Origin: Rikenellaceae bacterium | GTDB lineage: Bacteria > Bacteroidota > Bacteroidia > Bacteroidales > Rikenellaceae | Direction of reading: 5' to 3' | DNA length: 5,813 nucleotides | NCBI GenBank assembly: GCA_021203585.1 | Contig: JAJQAW010000304.1 | Location: 1-5,813 of the forward strand | Made by a program: the position numbers and the translations under genes | Shown: in pieces, positions 1 to 5,813 of the stretch | Layout: the number at the start of each line of letters is the position of its first letter | Position numbering within the stretch: position 1 is the first letter of the stretch | Notes under the pieces: model-generated | Seen by the model: only the letters and a program-made list of their open reading frames with translations | What the model was told of the DNA's origin: nothing | Database searches by the model: none

Positions 1-1896
1 GAAGGAATCTCCTCGGCCATCATTACTTCCACCTTGGTTTTCATGGCCGTGTTTATTCCGGTTTCCATGATGGGCGGAACTTCCGGTATTTTTTATACGC
101 AATTCGGGATCACCATGGCCGTAGCCGTCGGAATATCCGCCCTCAACGCCTTAACCCTTTCTCCGGCCTTGTGCGCGGTGTTGATGAAACCTTACATCGA
201 TGCGGATGGGAACGAAAAAAATTCTTTTTCCGATCGTTTCCGACGCACGTTCAATACCTCTTTTCACGCGCTGGTCAACCGGTATAAATACGGTGTGCTT
301 TTCTTTATACGCCGGAGATGGTTGACCTGGACCACCGCAATCCTGCTTTTGAGCGCGCTGGTATTGCTGGTCATGCATACCAAAACCGGATTAATTCCGG
401 ACGAAGATATGGGTACTATTATGGTCAATGTGACGATGCCTCCGGGAAGTTCGCTGCACAATACGGACCGGGTGATGCAGGAGGTCTATGAGCGGATTGC
501 CGACATGGAACAAATCCATCTCTTATCTAGCGTATCCGGATACGGGCTTCTGGCCGGTGAAGGTGTCTCCAACGGGATGATGATCCTGAAGCTGAAAAAC
601 TGGAGCCAACGGAAGAATCCCGAAGATGCCGTCCAGGCATTATTGAATGAAATCCACCGCCGGACGGCCGAGGTCAAAGACGCCCAAGTGTTTGCCCTGG
701 CGCCCCCGATGATTACCGGTTACGGCAGTACGAACGGTTTTGAAATGCACCTGCAAGATCGCAACGATGGGGATATCCATGCTTTCTTCGAACTCACCCG
801 GCAATTCATCGACCGGTTGAACCGGCGGCTGGAAATCGGAATGGCGTATTCGACATTCAACCCTTCTTTTCCTCAATATATGGTGGACATGGATGCGGCT
901 AAATGCAAACGCGCCGGTGTCTCTCCGGCTACGGTCTTGTCCACCATTGCCGGATATTACGGTGGAACCTATGTTTCCAACATCAATCGATTCTCGCATG
1001 TTTACCGGGTCATGCTGCAAGCCGATCCGCAATACCGGATCGATCCCGCATCCTTGGAGAGGACCTTTGTACGGATGGAGGGGGGGCAAATGGCTCCGCT
1101 GAGCCAGTATGTGAGTCTAACCAAAATTTACGGTCCGCAAACACTCTCGCGGTTCAATATGTATAACTCGATTGCGGTCAATGGAGTAGCTGCCTCCGGT
1201 TATTCTTCCGGGGATGCCATTCGGGCCATCGCCGAAGTGGCGGCCGAAACCCTGCCGCGCGGTTACAGCTATGAATTTTCCGGAATCACGCGGGAAGAAA
1301 ACGATACGGCCAACCGCTCGTTGATCGTTTTCGGCATTTGCATCGTGCTGATCTATCTGATCCTCTGTGCTTTTTATGAAAGCTTCGTCATGCCGATCGC
1401 CATTATCATTTCCGTGCCGTGCGAATTGACAGGCAGCTTCCTATTTGCCCAACTATTCCATCTGGAAAATAATATCTATCTGCAAACCGGGGTTATCATG
1501 CTGATCGGATTGTTGGCCAAGACCGCGATCCTGATCACCGATTATGCGATTACCCGGCGCAAAGCGGGAATGACCCTTACTCAAGCCGCCATCGGAGCCG
1601 CCAAAGTGCGTCTGCGTCCGATTTTGATGACCGCTCTGACCATGATTTTCGGGATGCTGCCGCTGATGTTCGCCTCCGGAGTAGGGGCCAACGGCAACTC
1701 CTCGCTGGGTACGGGTGCAGTCGGCGGTATGTTGATCGGCACCCTGGTACTGCTGTTTCTGGTTCCCGCTTTATTCGTTATTTTCCAGTGGATGCAGGAG
1801 AGATTACGCCCCTTGGAATTCGAACAACCCGATTGGGCGGTAAATGCAGAAATCCAGGAGGTTGAAAAATTGAAAAAACAAAAGGAAGAAAAATGA
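1..1896 (+). CDS. RND (AcrB/HAE1-type) multidrug efflux permease, C-terminal part (5' end outside window)
   Basis: This is the inner-membrane, proton-driven pump of a tripartite efflux system. It takes substrates from the periplasm or membrane and passes them to an outer-membrane channel. The frame is open from base 1 and codes 631 residues. Compared with AcrB (about 1050 residues), it begins near TM5, so the N-terminal porter half and TM1-4, including the TM4 aspartate pair, are missing. Visible parts, numbered from base 1: TM5 about 3-27, TM6 36-62, TM7 106-126, the LIPDEDMG motif 131-138, the second periplasmic porter/docking region about 130-435, TM8 440-461, TM9 463-485, TM10 495-516, TM11 540-559 and TM12 573-595. 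Lys507 in GLLAKTAILI corresponds to the proton-relay lysine of AcrB TM10, and the RLRPILMT motif of TM11 is intact. The tail is short and highly charged. Base 34 is a TTG inside TM5 and is not a real start. Family assignment is very secure; the substrate is unknown. Confidence 0.96.
   Translation, partial: EGISSAIITSTLVFMAVFIPVSMMGGTSGIFYTQFGITMAVAVGISALNALTLSPALCAVLMKPYIDADGNEKNSFSDRFRRTFNTSFHALVNRYKYGVLFFIRRRWLTWTTAILLLSALVLLVMHTKTGLIPDEDMGTIMVNVTMPPGSSLHNTDRVMQEVYERIADMEQIHLLSSVSGYGLLAGEGVSNGMMILKLKNWSQRKNPEDAVQALLNEIHRRTAEVKDAQVFALAPPMITGYGSTNGFEMHLQDRNDGDIHAFFELTRQFIDRLNRRLEIGMAYSTFNPSFPQYMVDMDAAKCKRAGVSPATVLSTIAGYYGGTYVSNINRFSHVYRVMLQADPQYRIDPASLERTFVRMEGGQMAPLSQYVSLTKIYGPQTLSRFNMYNSIAVNGVAASGYSSGDAIRAIAEVAAETLPRGYSYEFSGITREENDTANRSLIVFGICIVLIYLILCAFYESFVMPIAIIISVPCELTGSFLFAQLFHLENNIYLQTGVIMLIGLLAKTAILITDYAITRRKAGMTLTQAAIGAAKVRLRPILMTALTMIFGMLPLMFASGVGANGNSSLGTGAVGGMLIGTLVLLFLVPALFVIFQWMQERLRPLEFEQPDWAVNAEIQEVEKLKKQKEEK
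1882..1895 (+). promoter_or_regulatory. Ribosome-binding region and ATGA start/stop overlap coupling pump and channel genes
   Basis: AAGGAAG (AGGA at 1883-1886) lies six bases before ATG 1893 and nine before ATG 1896. The pump stop TGA (1894-1896) shares bases with the first ATG, the usual arrangement for translational coupling. Bacteroidota rely little on Shine-Dalgarno pairing, so the purine run may simply reflect the Lys/Glu-rich pump tail. Confidence 0.5.
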
Positions 1897-3257
1897 TGCG
1901 TATTCCGATAATAGCTTTTCTGATCTGCTGCACCACCGGATGCGGCTTACATAAACGGTACACCCGGTCGGAAGAGATCCGAACCGAGGGTTTATTCGGA
2001 GCTGAGGTAGCCATTGAGGATACGTCTACCTTGGCCACCGTACGCTGGAGTGAACTTTTTACGGACCCCTTTTTAAGCCGTCTGATCGAGGAAGGGCTGG
2101 AGAATAATACGGATTTACAGGTAGCCCGCCTGCGTACCCTGGAGACCGGGGCTGTGCTGCGGAGCGCTAAATTGTCCTACCTGCCGTCGATTAATTTTAC
2201 ACCGGAAGGCGGTGTGGCCAGTTTCGACCGTTCCCAAGCCTCGAAGACCTATACCGTTCCGCTGACGGCTTCCTGGGAAGCCGATATCTTTGGAAAAATT
2301 ACCGACAACAAGCGGCAAGCCCAATCCCGGTTTCAGCAGAGCGAGGATTACCGGCAAGCCGTACAAACCGGATTGATTTCAGCCATAGCCACCCAGTACT
2401 ACACCTTGTTGATGCTGGACGAGCAATGGCGTATTTCCCGCCAAACGGCAGAAAAATTCAAAGAAAGCGTTCGAGTGATGCGGGCCATGAAATCGGCCGG
2501 TATGACCGATGAAGTGGGAGTAGCCCAGTTCGAAGCGGCCTATTATGAGGTTGCCTCGGCCGAAGAAGAAATAAAAAGAAGCCTTTCCGAGCTGGAAAAT
2601 TCGTTATCGAGCCTGTTGGGACGTGTTTCAGGGCCGATCGACCGCGGAAGCTTGGAAGGTCAGGAATTTCCGGAGAATTTACAGATCGGCGTTCCGGTTC
2701 AGCTATTGGCTCACCGTCCGGATGTCCGCGCGGCCGAGCAAAACCTGATTCAGGCTTATTACGCCGCTCGCATTGCACGCGCCCATCTGTATCCCTCGCT
2801 TATCCTGAGCGGACTCGGAGGATGGACCAATTCCGTAGGTGCGGCCATTATCGATCCCGGCAAATTACTTTTGAGTGCGACCGGTTCCCTGTTTCAGCCG
2901 ATTTTCAACGCGGGGGCGCTACGGGCCGAACTAACAATAGCCCAGGCCGAGCAGCAAGCGGCGCAACTGGCATTTCAACAAGCCCTCTTGGAGGCCGGAG
3001 CTGAAGTCAACAATGCGTTGACCCAATACCAAAGCTCACAGGTTAAAATCGGGTTGAGGGAGCGGCAAATTACCGCACTGCAAAGCGCTTTGGATAAAAC
3101 TCGGCTATTGATGAGCCACAGCTCGATCACCTATCTAGATGTGCTTACCGCCGAGCAATCCCTCCTGCAGGCCCAGCTGTCGCAAGCACAGGATCGATTC
3201 GAGTTAATCCAGGGGGTTATTTTGCTCTACCATGCCCTGGGCGGAGGAGTCCGGTAG
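1893..3257 (+). CDS. Outer-membrane efflux lipoprotein (OprM/TolC family, NodT-type)
   Basis: This is the outer-membrane channel of the tripartite pump, a lipid-anchored trimeric barrel with a long periplasmic alpha-tunnel. It has 454 residues, normal for the family. A signal peptide (1-16) ends in a lipobox, TTG before Cys17, the likely lipidated residue. Hallmarks are WSELFTDPFLSRLIEEGL with NNTDL (52-75), the two repeated outer-membrane-efflux domains (roughly 60-245 and 265-450), LLAHRPDVRAAE (271-282), TYLDVLTAEQSLLQAQ (413-428) and the terminal LYHALGGG (445-452). The sequence closely resembles channels I know from Bacteroides relatives. The start overlaps the pump stop as ATGA, so translation is probably coupled. 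A second in-frame ATG follows directly at 1896 and cannot be excluded. A purine-rich AAGGAAG at 1882-1888 could serve either start. Operon membership with the upstream pump is clear. Confidence 0.96.
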   Translation: MMRIPIIAFLICCTTGCGLHKRYTRSEEIRTEGLFGAEVAIEDTSTLATVRWSELFTDPFLSRLIEEGLENNTDLQVARLRTLETGAVLRSAKLSYLPSINFTPEGGVASFDRSQASKTYTVPLTASWEADIFGKITDNKRQAQSRFQQSEDYRQAVQTGLISAIATQYYTLLMLDEQWRISRQTAEKFKESVRVMRAMKSAGMTDEVGVAQFEAAYYEVASAEEEIKRSLSELENSLSSLLGRVSGPIDRGSLEGQEFPENLQIGVPVQLLAHRPDVRAAEQNLIQAYYAARIARAHLYPSLILSGLGGWTNSVGAAIIDPGKLLLSATGSLFQPIFNAGALRAELTIAQAEQQAAQLAFQQALLEAGAEVNNALTQYQSSQVKIGLRERQITALQSALDKTRLLMSHSSITYLDVLTAEQSLLQAQLSQAQDRFELIQGVILLYHALGGGVR

Positions 3258-3275
3258 AGAACACGAACAATCGCA

Positions 3276-3312
3276 AAAACAATCCCGTGGAAGAAATCCA
3301 CGGGATTGTTTT
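3276..3312. terminator. Bidirectional rho-independent terminator between convergent genes
   Basis: Perfect 15-bp inverted repeat: AAAACAATCCCGTGG (3276-3290) and CCACGGGATTGTTTT (3298-3312) with a 7-base loop. The core is GC-rich next to the loop, and an A-run on one side and a T-run on the other give a U-tract in either direction (five U on the minus strand, four within the stem on the plus strand). It starts 19 bases after the channel stop and is 31 bases beyond the stop of the convergent lipoprotein gene, so it can end both transcripts. Confidence 0.92.
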
Positions 3313-3342
3313 ATCATGCGGCCATTTTTCGAGCCGGTCGGA

Positions 3343-3957
3343 TCAGATCACGTGTTTATTTTTCAGATTCTCGATAATTTTCTCGGAAAAACTACTGGCC
3401 AGGGCTTTATTCCCCGAAGGATCGTAACTGTGGGTTTGTGCGGAATAGATCAGTTTATCGTCTGGAAGACTGTACAGATGGGCATCCAACACATAGGTGG
3501 TCGAGGTGGTGTAATAACCCGGCGTGTACATCGCATCCCACATGTACCGGTAGCGTCCGTAAAAGCCGTAAAAACTTCCGCGCGGACAGATGTAAAGGGT
3601 TCCCGGCACGTAATTCAATTCTTTGTCTTTGGCGGTCAGGCAGACGATCATAATGGCAGAAAACCCGTCCGCTTGTAATTTTTGGGCGACCTGTTCCTGG
3701 GTCATTTCGCCGAAACCTTGCGGGCCGAACTCAGCCGTTCCGGTTACCGCCCGAATTCCTTGGGCCGAAAAGTCGGCGACCATCCGGTTTTCAATATAAT
3801 CTTTGGCTTCCCGGTCGGTCATCATGGCCATGACCAGAATTTTGTCGATAGTGGCCGTATAAGGTTCCGGCGCATGCCAGGAGGATACGACGCGAGTCGA
3901 TGTGCCGCAGGCCGTGAACAACATGCCGGCCATAGCGAACAGTAATATTTTTTTCAT
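3343..3957 (-). CDS. Small lipoprotein of unknown function (possibly DUF4136-like)
   Basis: It has 204 residues. The N-terminus MKKILLFAMAGMLFTAC is a clear lipoprotein signal with lipobox FTA before Cys17, so the mature protein should be membrane-anchored and face the periplasm or cell surface. No acidic surface-export signal follows the cysteine. Residues 20-106 (VVSSWHAP, DKILVMAMMTDREAKDYIENRMV, then ADGFSAIMIVCLTAK) look like an alpha/beta fold seen in Bacteroidota lipoproteins that begin 'STRVVSSW'. Residues 122-155 are unusually rich in Tyr, Phe, Trp and Gly. A beta-like segment, TYVLDAHLYSLPDDKLIYSAQT (154-175), follows and recalls DUF4136-type lipoproteins. That resemblance is from memory and weak. 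The start has no Shine-Dalgarno site, but the signal peptide fixes it. The gene is convergent with the efflux operon and shares its terminator. It lies 101 bases downstream of the acetyltransferase gene on the same strand, so cotranscription is possible but unproven. I cannot assign a function. Confidence 0.88.
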   Translation of the reverse strand: MKKILLFAMAGMLFTACGTSTRVVSSWHAPEPYTATIDKILVMAMMTDREAKDYIENRMVADFSAQGIRAVTGTAEFGPQGFGEMTQEQVAQKLQADGFSAIMIVCLTAKDKELNYVPGTLYICPRGSFYGFYGRYRYMWDAMYTPGYYTTSTTYVLDAHLYSLPDDKLIYSAQTHSYDPSGNKALASSFSEKIIENLKNKHVI

Positions 3958-4058
3958 AGCAAATCTTTAATTTACTGAAACAACAAGGATTATGCCATGA
4001 GCGAAAGACCGTTTCGGCTTGGACAGGGGGGAGGATTGTCCTTTCCGAACAGCGCCGG
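3958..4058. other. Intergenic gap between the two minus-strand genes
   Basis: These 101 bases separate the acetyltransferase stop from the lipoprotein start. On the minus strand they contain only a weak hairpin (AAGCCG pairing with CGGTCTT across a bulge, 4004-4019) and a short GGACA/TGTCC pair (4021-4041). Neither has a proper U-tract. No good -7 element was found, so it stays open whether the lipoprotein gene has its own promoter. Confidence 0.5.
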
Positions 4059-4517
4059 TTATATTTCCCGCTTTATCCGGATGTGCGGTATATCGTCCTC
4101 CGGATAGGGATCGCTTACCGGACGGAAACCCGACTGTTGGTAAAAAGATTTCAGGTAGAGTTGCGCTGAAATGACCACCTCTTTTTCTCGGAGGGTATGG
4201 TCCAGAAACTCCAATGCGTGTCGCATCAGCCTTTTACCGAACCCGAATTTCCGGAAAGCCGGATCGACGACAACTCGTCCGAGGCTGGCCTGCTGAAAAT
4301 AATTTCCCGCCCGGAATATTCGGCAATAGGCGACCGGCCGTCCATCGTAAAAGCCGCAGAGGTGCCAGGCTTTCTGATCCTTATGGTTCGGATCCAGATA
4401 AGGACAATGCTGTTCCACGACAAATACCCGGCTGCGTAAAGCGAGTATTTCGTAAAGTAATCCGGAATCGATATCTTCAAACCGGAAAATCTCCCAATGG
4501 AGGCTCCCTTTTTCCAT
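4059..4517 (-). CDS. elaA: GNAT family N-acetyltransferase, ElaA type
   Basis: Predicted cytoplasmic acetyl-CoA-dependent acyltransferase of the ElaA group (COG2153). The natural substrate is not established for the group. Its 152 residues match E. coli ElaA (about 153) end to end. Group-specific motifs are LYEILALRSRVFVVEQHCPYLD (21-42), PVAYCRIF (61-68), the GNAT motif A LGRVVVDPAFRKFGFGKRLM (79-98) with the R-K-F-G-F-G pyrophosphate-binding loop, and AQLYLKSFYQQSGF followed by DPYPEDDIPHI (118-146). All are intact, so the enzyme is probably functional. The start at 4517 is the only ATG between the first conserved motif and an upstream in-frame stop (complement of 4557-4559). The leader has no Shine-Dalgarno site, only an A-run before the ATG, which is typical of Bacteroidota. 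A good promoter lies about 95 bases upstream. The symbol is given by family resemblance. Confidence 0.93.
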   Translation of the reverse strand: MEKGSLHWEIFRFEDIDSGLLYEILALRSRVFVVEQHCPYLDPNHKDQKAWHLCGFYDGRPVAYCRIFRAGNYFQQASLGRVVVDPAFRKFGFGKRLMRHALEFLDHTLREKEVVISAQLYLKSFYQQSGFRPVSDPYPEDDIPHIRIKREI

Positions 4518-4597
4518 TTTTTTGCGATTAACCGGGATAAAATTAACCCTTTTTCTCTACCCATTCCCATTTACCCCAAGTAAGCTTGCCCCGGAAA

Positions 4598-4659
4598 ATT
4601 ACCAAGCATCAAAGGTACTCGTTAACGATATTAGGCCACATTAACTTGGGCTTGGTAAT
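4598..4659. repeat. Inverted repeat bracketing the acetyltransferase promoter (candidate operator)
   Basis: ATTACCAAGC (4598-4607) and GCTTGGTAAT (4650-4659) are perfect 10-bp inverted copies, 42 bases apart. One arm lies at the predicted minus-strand transcription start and the other just upstream of the -33 element. A second pair, CCCAAGT (4575-4581) and ACTTGGG (4644-4650), shares the CCAAG/CTTGG core. A regulator site is inferred only from position and symmetry. A transcript starting at 4604 would not contain both arms, so an RNA hairpin is less likely. Confidence 0.4.
4610..4640 (-). promoter_or_regulatory. Bacteroidota-type promoter for the ElaA-type acetyltransferase gene
   Basis: Read on the minus strand, TACCTTTG (4617 to 4610) matches the Bacteroidota primary-sigma -7 element TAnnTTTG exactly. 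Nineteen bases upstream is TGTG (4640 to 4637), one mismatch from the -33 TTTG element. Spacing of 19 is in the usual range. Transcription would begin near 4604, giving an untranslated leader of roughly 85-90 bases before the ATG. Confidence 0.62.
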
Positions 4660-4682
4660 AGCGGACGGATTTTTATAAAAAT

Positions 4683-4713
4683 TTTGCAAAGTTATTTTAT
4701 AATTATATATTAC
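4683..4713 (+). promoter_or_regulatory. Possible promoter for the transglutaminase-like lipoprotein gene
   Basis: TTTG at 4683-4686 can serve as a -33 element, followed after 19 bases by TATATTAC (4706-4713), which matches four of the six fixed bases of TAnnTTTG. The start would be near 4718-4720, about 30 bases before the ATG. The whole stretch is AT-rich, so chance matches are easy. This is a weak call. Confidence 0.3.
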
Positions 4714-4748
4714 ACAATAATAGCAACAACTTTTAAACCCGATATGAA

Positions 4749-5813
4749 ATGATAAGAACTTTTATTCTTAGCCTAAGTTTGATTTTTTGGAGTTGTGGAA
4801 CTTCCAAATCGAAGTTGGAAGTAGCTTTAAAAGCCGCTCGGGAAAATAGAAATGAATTGAATAAGTTTTTAAATCACTATTCTTACGGATCCATAGGGCA
4901 TCAAGCGGCGGTTTTTATAATCGAAAGCCTGATTTTCCGTGAATCTTTCACAGGGGAAATGATCGAGATATTTCGAGACTCTGTCTATAACTGGAACGGT
5001 AAGACCTCTTTAACGGGCATATGGGAAAATATTGAAAAAAATCATACAATTAAATATCAGGCCGATATTCGAAAATTGAAAGCAGAGTATTTAATCCGAA
5101 ACACAGATGACGCTTTACAGGCATGGGAAAATTCTCTGTGGAAAGATAGTATTTCTTTTGAGATTTTTAAGGAATATATTTTACCCTATGCGGTCGCAAA
5201 CGAACCTGTTACAGCTTGGAGAAATGAACTTCGTGAAAAATACGGATGGGTAATTGAAGGAATTGAAAGTCCTAAAGTGGCATTCGATCGATTATACAAC
5301 CATATAAATTCGAAATTCCGTTTTATTGATGGGATGAATTTTCGCTGTATAATGGATCCCATAATGATCGATCGAACCATGAGAGGTACCTGTGCCACGC
5401 GCACGCTTTTAATCGTGTATGCAGCACGTGCTTTGGGAATTCCAGCTGCTTATGATTATGTAGAATATTGGGCCAATTATTCTACTTCGGGTCATTCCTG
5501 GCCCGTGTGTATCGGAGGAAATGAGGAAGTTTTTTTCATGTCTGACAATCAGTCGGTTTCTTCCGATAAAGGGTTTTTAGAAGCCTCTTATTTCCCGGCC
5601 TATTATCTTTTTGATGACTCCCCCAGCCCTTTTAAAATTGATTCTCTCAAAAGAGCTGCAAAAATTTTTCGGCGTAGTTTTAGCACAAGATCCCATCAAA
5701 AGTCCGCTTCCAATACCCCTCGGCATTTAAAGAGTCATTATATCCACGATGTAAGTTCTTTATATGGTTTCCATAATACATTATCAGTTCGTATCAATGA
5801 AAGAGTAAAAGAA
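4749..5813 (+). CDS. Transglutaminase-like domain lipoprotein, partial (3' end outside window)
   Basis: The reading frame is open from ATG 4749 to the last base with no stop: 355 residues of an incomplete protein. MIRTFILSLSLIFWSC is a lipoprotein signal with likely lipidated Cys16 (Trp at -2 is unusual), so the product should be membrane-anchored outside the cytoplasm. A mixed helical N-terminal region (20-180) includes FKEYILPYAVANEPVTAWR (140-158), a pattern I recognise from Bacteroidota lipoproteins carrying this domain. The core is transglutaminase-like: RGTCATRTLLIVYAARALGIPAA (212-234) with candidate nucleophile Cys215, GHSW with His249, then Asp266 in FFMSDN. Spacings of 34 and 17 fit a papain-like triad, though the Asp is tentative. 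Members may act as proteases, amidases or crosslinkers, or be inactive; the substrate is unknown. After the core, HDVSSLYGFHNTLSVRI (333-349) suggests a following beta-sandwich domain. There is no Shine-Dalgarno site. The gene is distinctly AT-rich, with many ATA, AGA, TTA and TTT codons, unlike the efflux genes. Confidence 0.85.
   Translation, partial: MIRTFILSLSLIFWSCGTSKSKLEVALKAARENRNELNKFLNHYSYGSIGHQAAVFIIESLIFRESFTGEMIEIFRDSVYNWNGKTSLTGIWENIEKNHTIKYQADIRKLKAEYLIRNTDDALQAWENSLWKDSISFEIFKEYILPYAVANEPVTAWRNELREKYGWVIEGIESPKVAFDRLYNHINSKFRFIDGMNFRCIMDPIMIDRTMRGTCATRTLLIVYAARALGIPAAYDYVEYWANYSTSGHSWPVCIGGNEEVFFMSDNQSVSSDKGFLEASYFPAYYLFDDSPSPFKIDSLKRAAKIFRRSFSTRSHQKSASNTPRHLKSHYIHDVSSLYGFHNTLSVRINERVKE

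Larger units (their letters stand above)
4518..4748. other. Divergent intergenic regulatory region at a base-composition break
   Basis: This 231-base region between divergently read genes contains the two promoters and the inverted repeats listed separately, a tandem CCCATT pair (4560-4571) and the palindrome CGTTAACG (4620-4627), which falls in the minus-strand promoter spacer. Base composition drops sharply towards its right end (4670-4740 is nearly all A/T). No small coding gene with a credible start was seen. Confidence 0.6.

Noticed and set aside
640..1089. 149-codon open frame on the minus strand within the pump gene
   Set aside because: It lies wholly antisense to strongly conserved RND sequence, has no signal or recognisable motif, and is explained by the GC-rich codon pattern of the real gene.
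1873..1895. A-rich end of the pump gene as a programmed frameshift site (AAAAAAC)
   Set aside because: The heptamer is not in the phase needed for -1 slippage, and both proteins already have proper ends, joined by an ordinary ATGA overlap.
2458..2778. 106-codon minus-strand open frame inside the channel gene
   Set aside because: Antisense to well-conserved OprM-family sequence and without start signal or domain.
3232..3678. 148-codon plus-strand open frame overlapping the channel end, the terminator and the minus-strand lipoprotein gene
   Set aside because: It reads through the perfect terminator hairpin and is antisense to a gene with a clear lipoprotein signal; its protein has no family features.
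3961..4000. Promoter just before the minus-strand lipoprotein gene
   Set aside because: The best -7-like matches (AAGATTTG, AATCCTTG) either abut the start codon or miss key bases, and no -33 element pairs with them.
4004..4041. Weak hairpins after the acetyltransferase gene as a terminator
   Set aside because: The stems are short or bulged and lack a U-tract on the minus strand, so a terminator cannot be supported.
4226..4570. 114-codon minus-strand frame overlapping the acetyltransferase gene, starting further upstream
   Set aside because: It is a shifted frame of the same region without conserved motifs. The ElaA-type frame contains every expected motif.
4598..4659. The 10-bp inverted repeat as ends of a small mobile element
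   Set aside because: Only 42 bases lie between the arms, no flanking target duplication is visible, and the interior holds a good promoter, so a regulatory reading is simpler.

Overview
The window looks like chromosomal DNA from a member of the Bacteroidota, most likely Bacteroidales. Four things support this. The outer-membrane efflux lipoprotein has the Bacteroides-type form of the OprM/TolC family. Lipoproteins with short signal peptides are common here. Most genes lack a convincing Shine-Dalgarno site. A perfect Bacteroidota -7 promoter element (TAnnTTTG) lies before the acetyltransferase gene. From about 1 to 4517 the DNA is moderately GC-rich (individual 60-base lines counted by hand gave 52-65 % in the pump gene). 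From about 4540 to the end it is clearly AT-richer (sample lines 32-45 %). The genus cannot be fixed from this stretch.

Layout: (1) 1-3257, plus strand, is the 3' part of a tripartite multidrug efflux operon. It holds the C-terminal 60 % or so of an AcrB-type RND inner-membrane pump, followed with a 4-base ATGA overlap by its outer-membrane channel lipoprotein. The periplasmic adaptor gene usual in such operons would lie upstream, outside the window. (2) 3276-3312 is a perfect 15-bp hairpin that can terminate transcription from both sides. (3) 3343-3957, minus strand, encodes a small lipoprotein of unknown function that converges on the efflux operon. (4) 4059-4517, minus strand, encodes an ElaA-type GNAT acetyltransferase. 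(5) 4518-4748 is a 231-base divergent promoter region with a well-formed minus-strand promoter bracketed by inverted repeats. (6) 4749-5813, plus strand, is an AT-rich lipoprotein gene with a transglutaminase-like Cys/His/Asp domain. It is open at the window end.

How the genes work together: the pump and channel form one machine that exports toxic compounds across both membranes. The two minus-strand genes could share a transcript, but their 101-base gap and unrelated products give no reason to think they act together. The transglutaminase-like lipoprotein is compositionally distinct and may begin a separate, possibly acquired, locus that continues past the window. Nothing here proves a new biological system. 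The best leads are the repeat-flanked divergent promoter region and the truncated AT-rich lipoprotein gene. No gene-free stretch exceeds 300 bases, and no tRNA, rRNA, CRISPR array or insertion sequence was seen.
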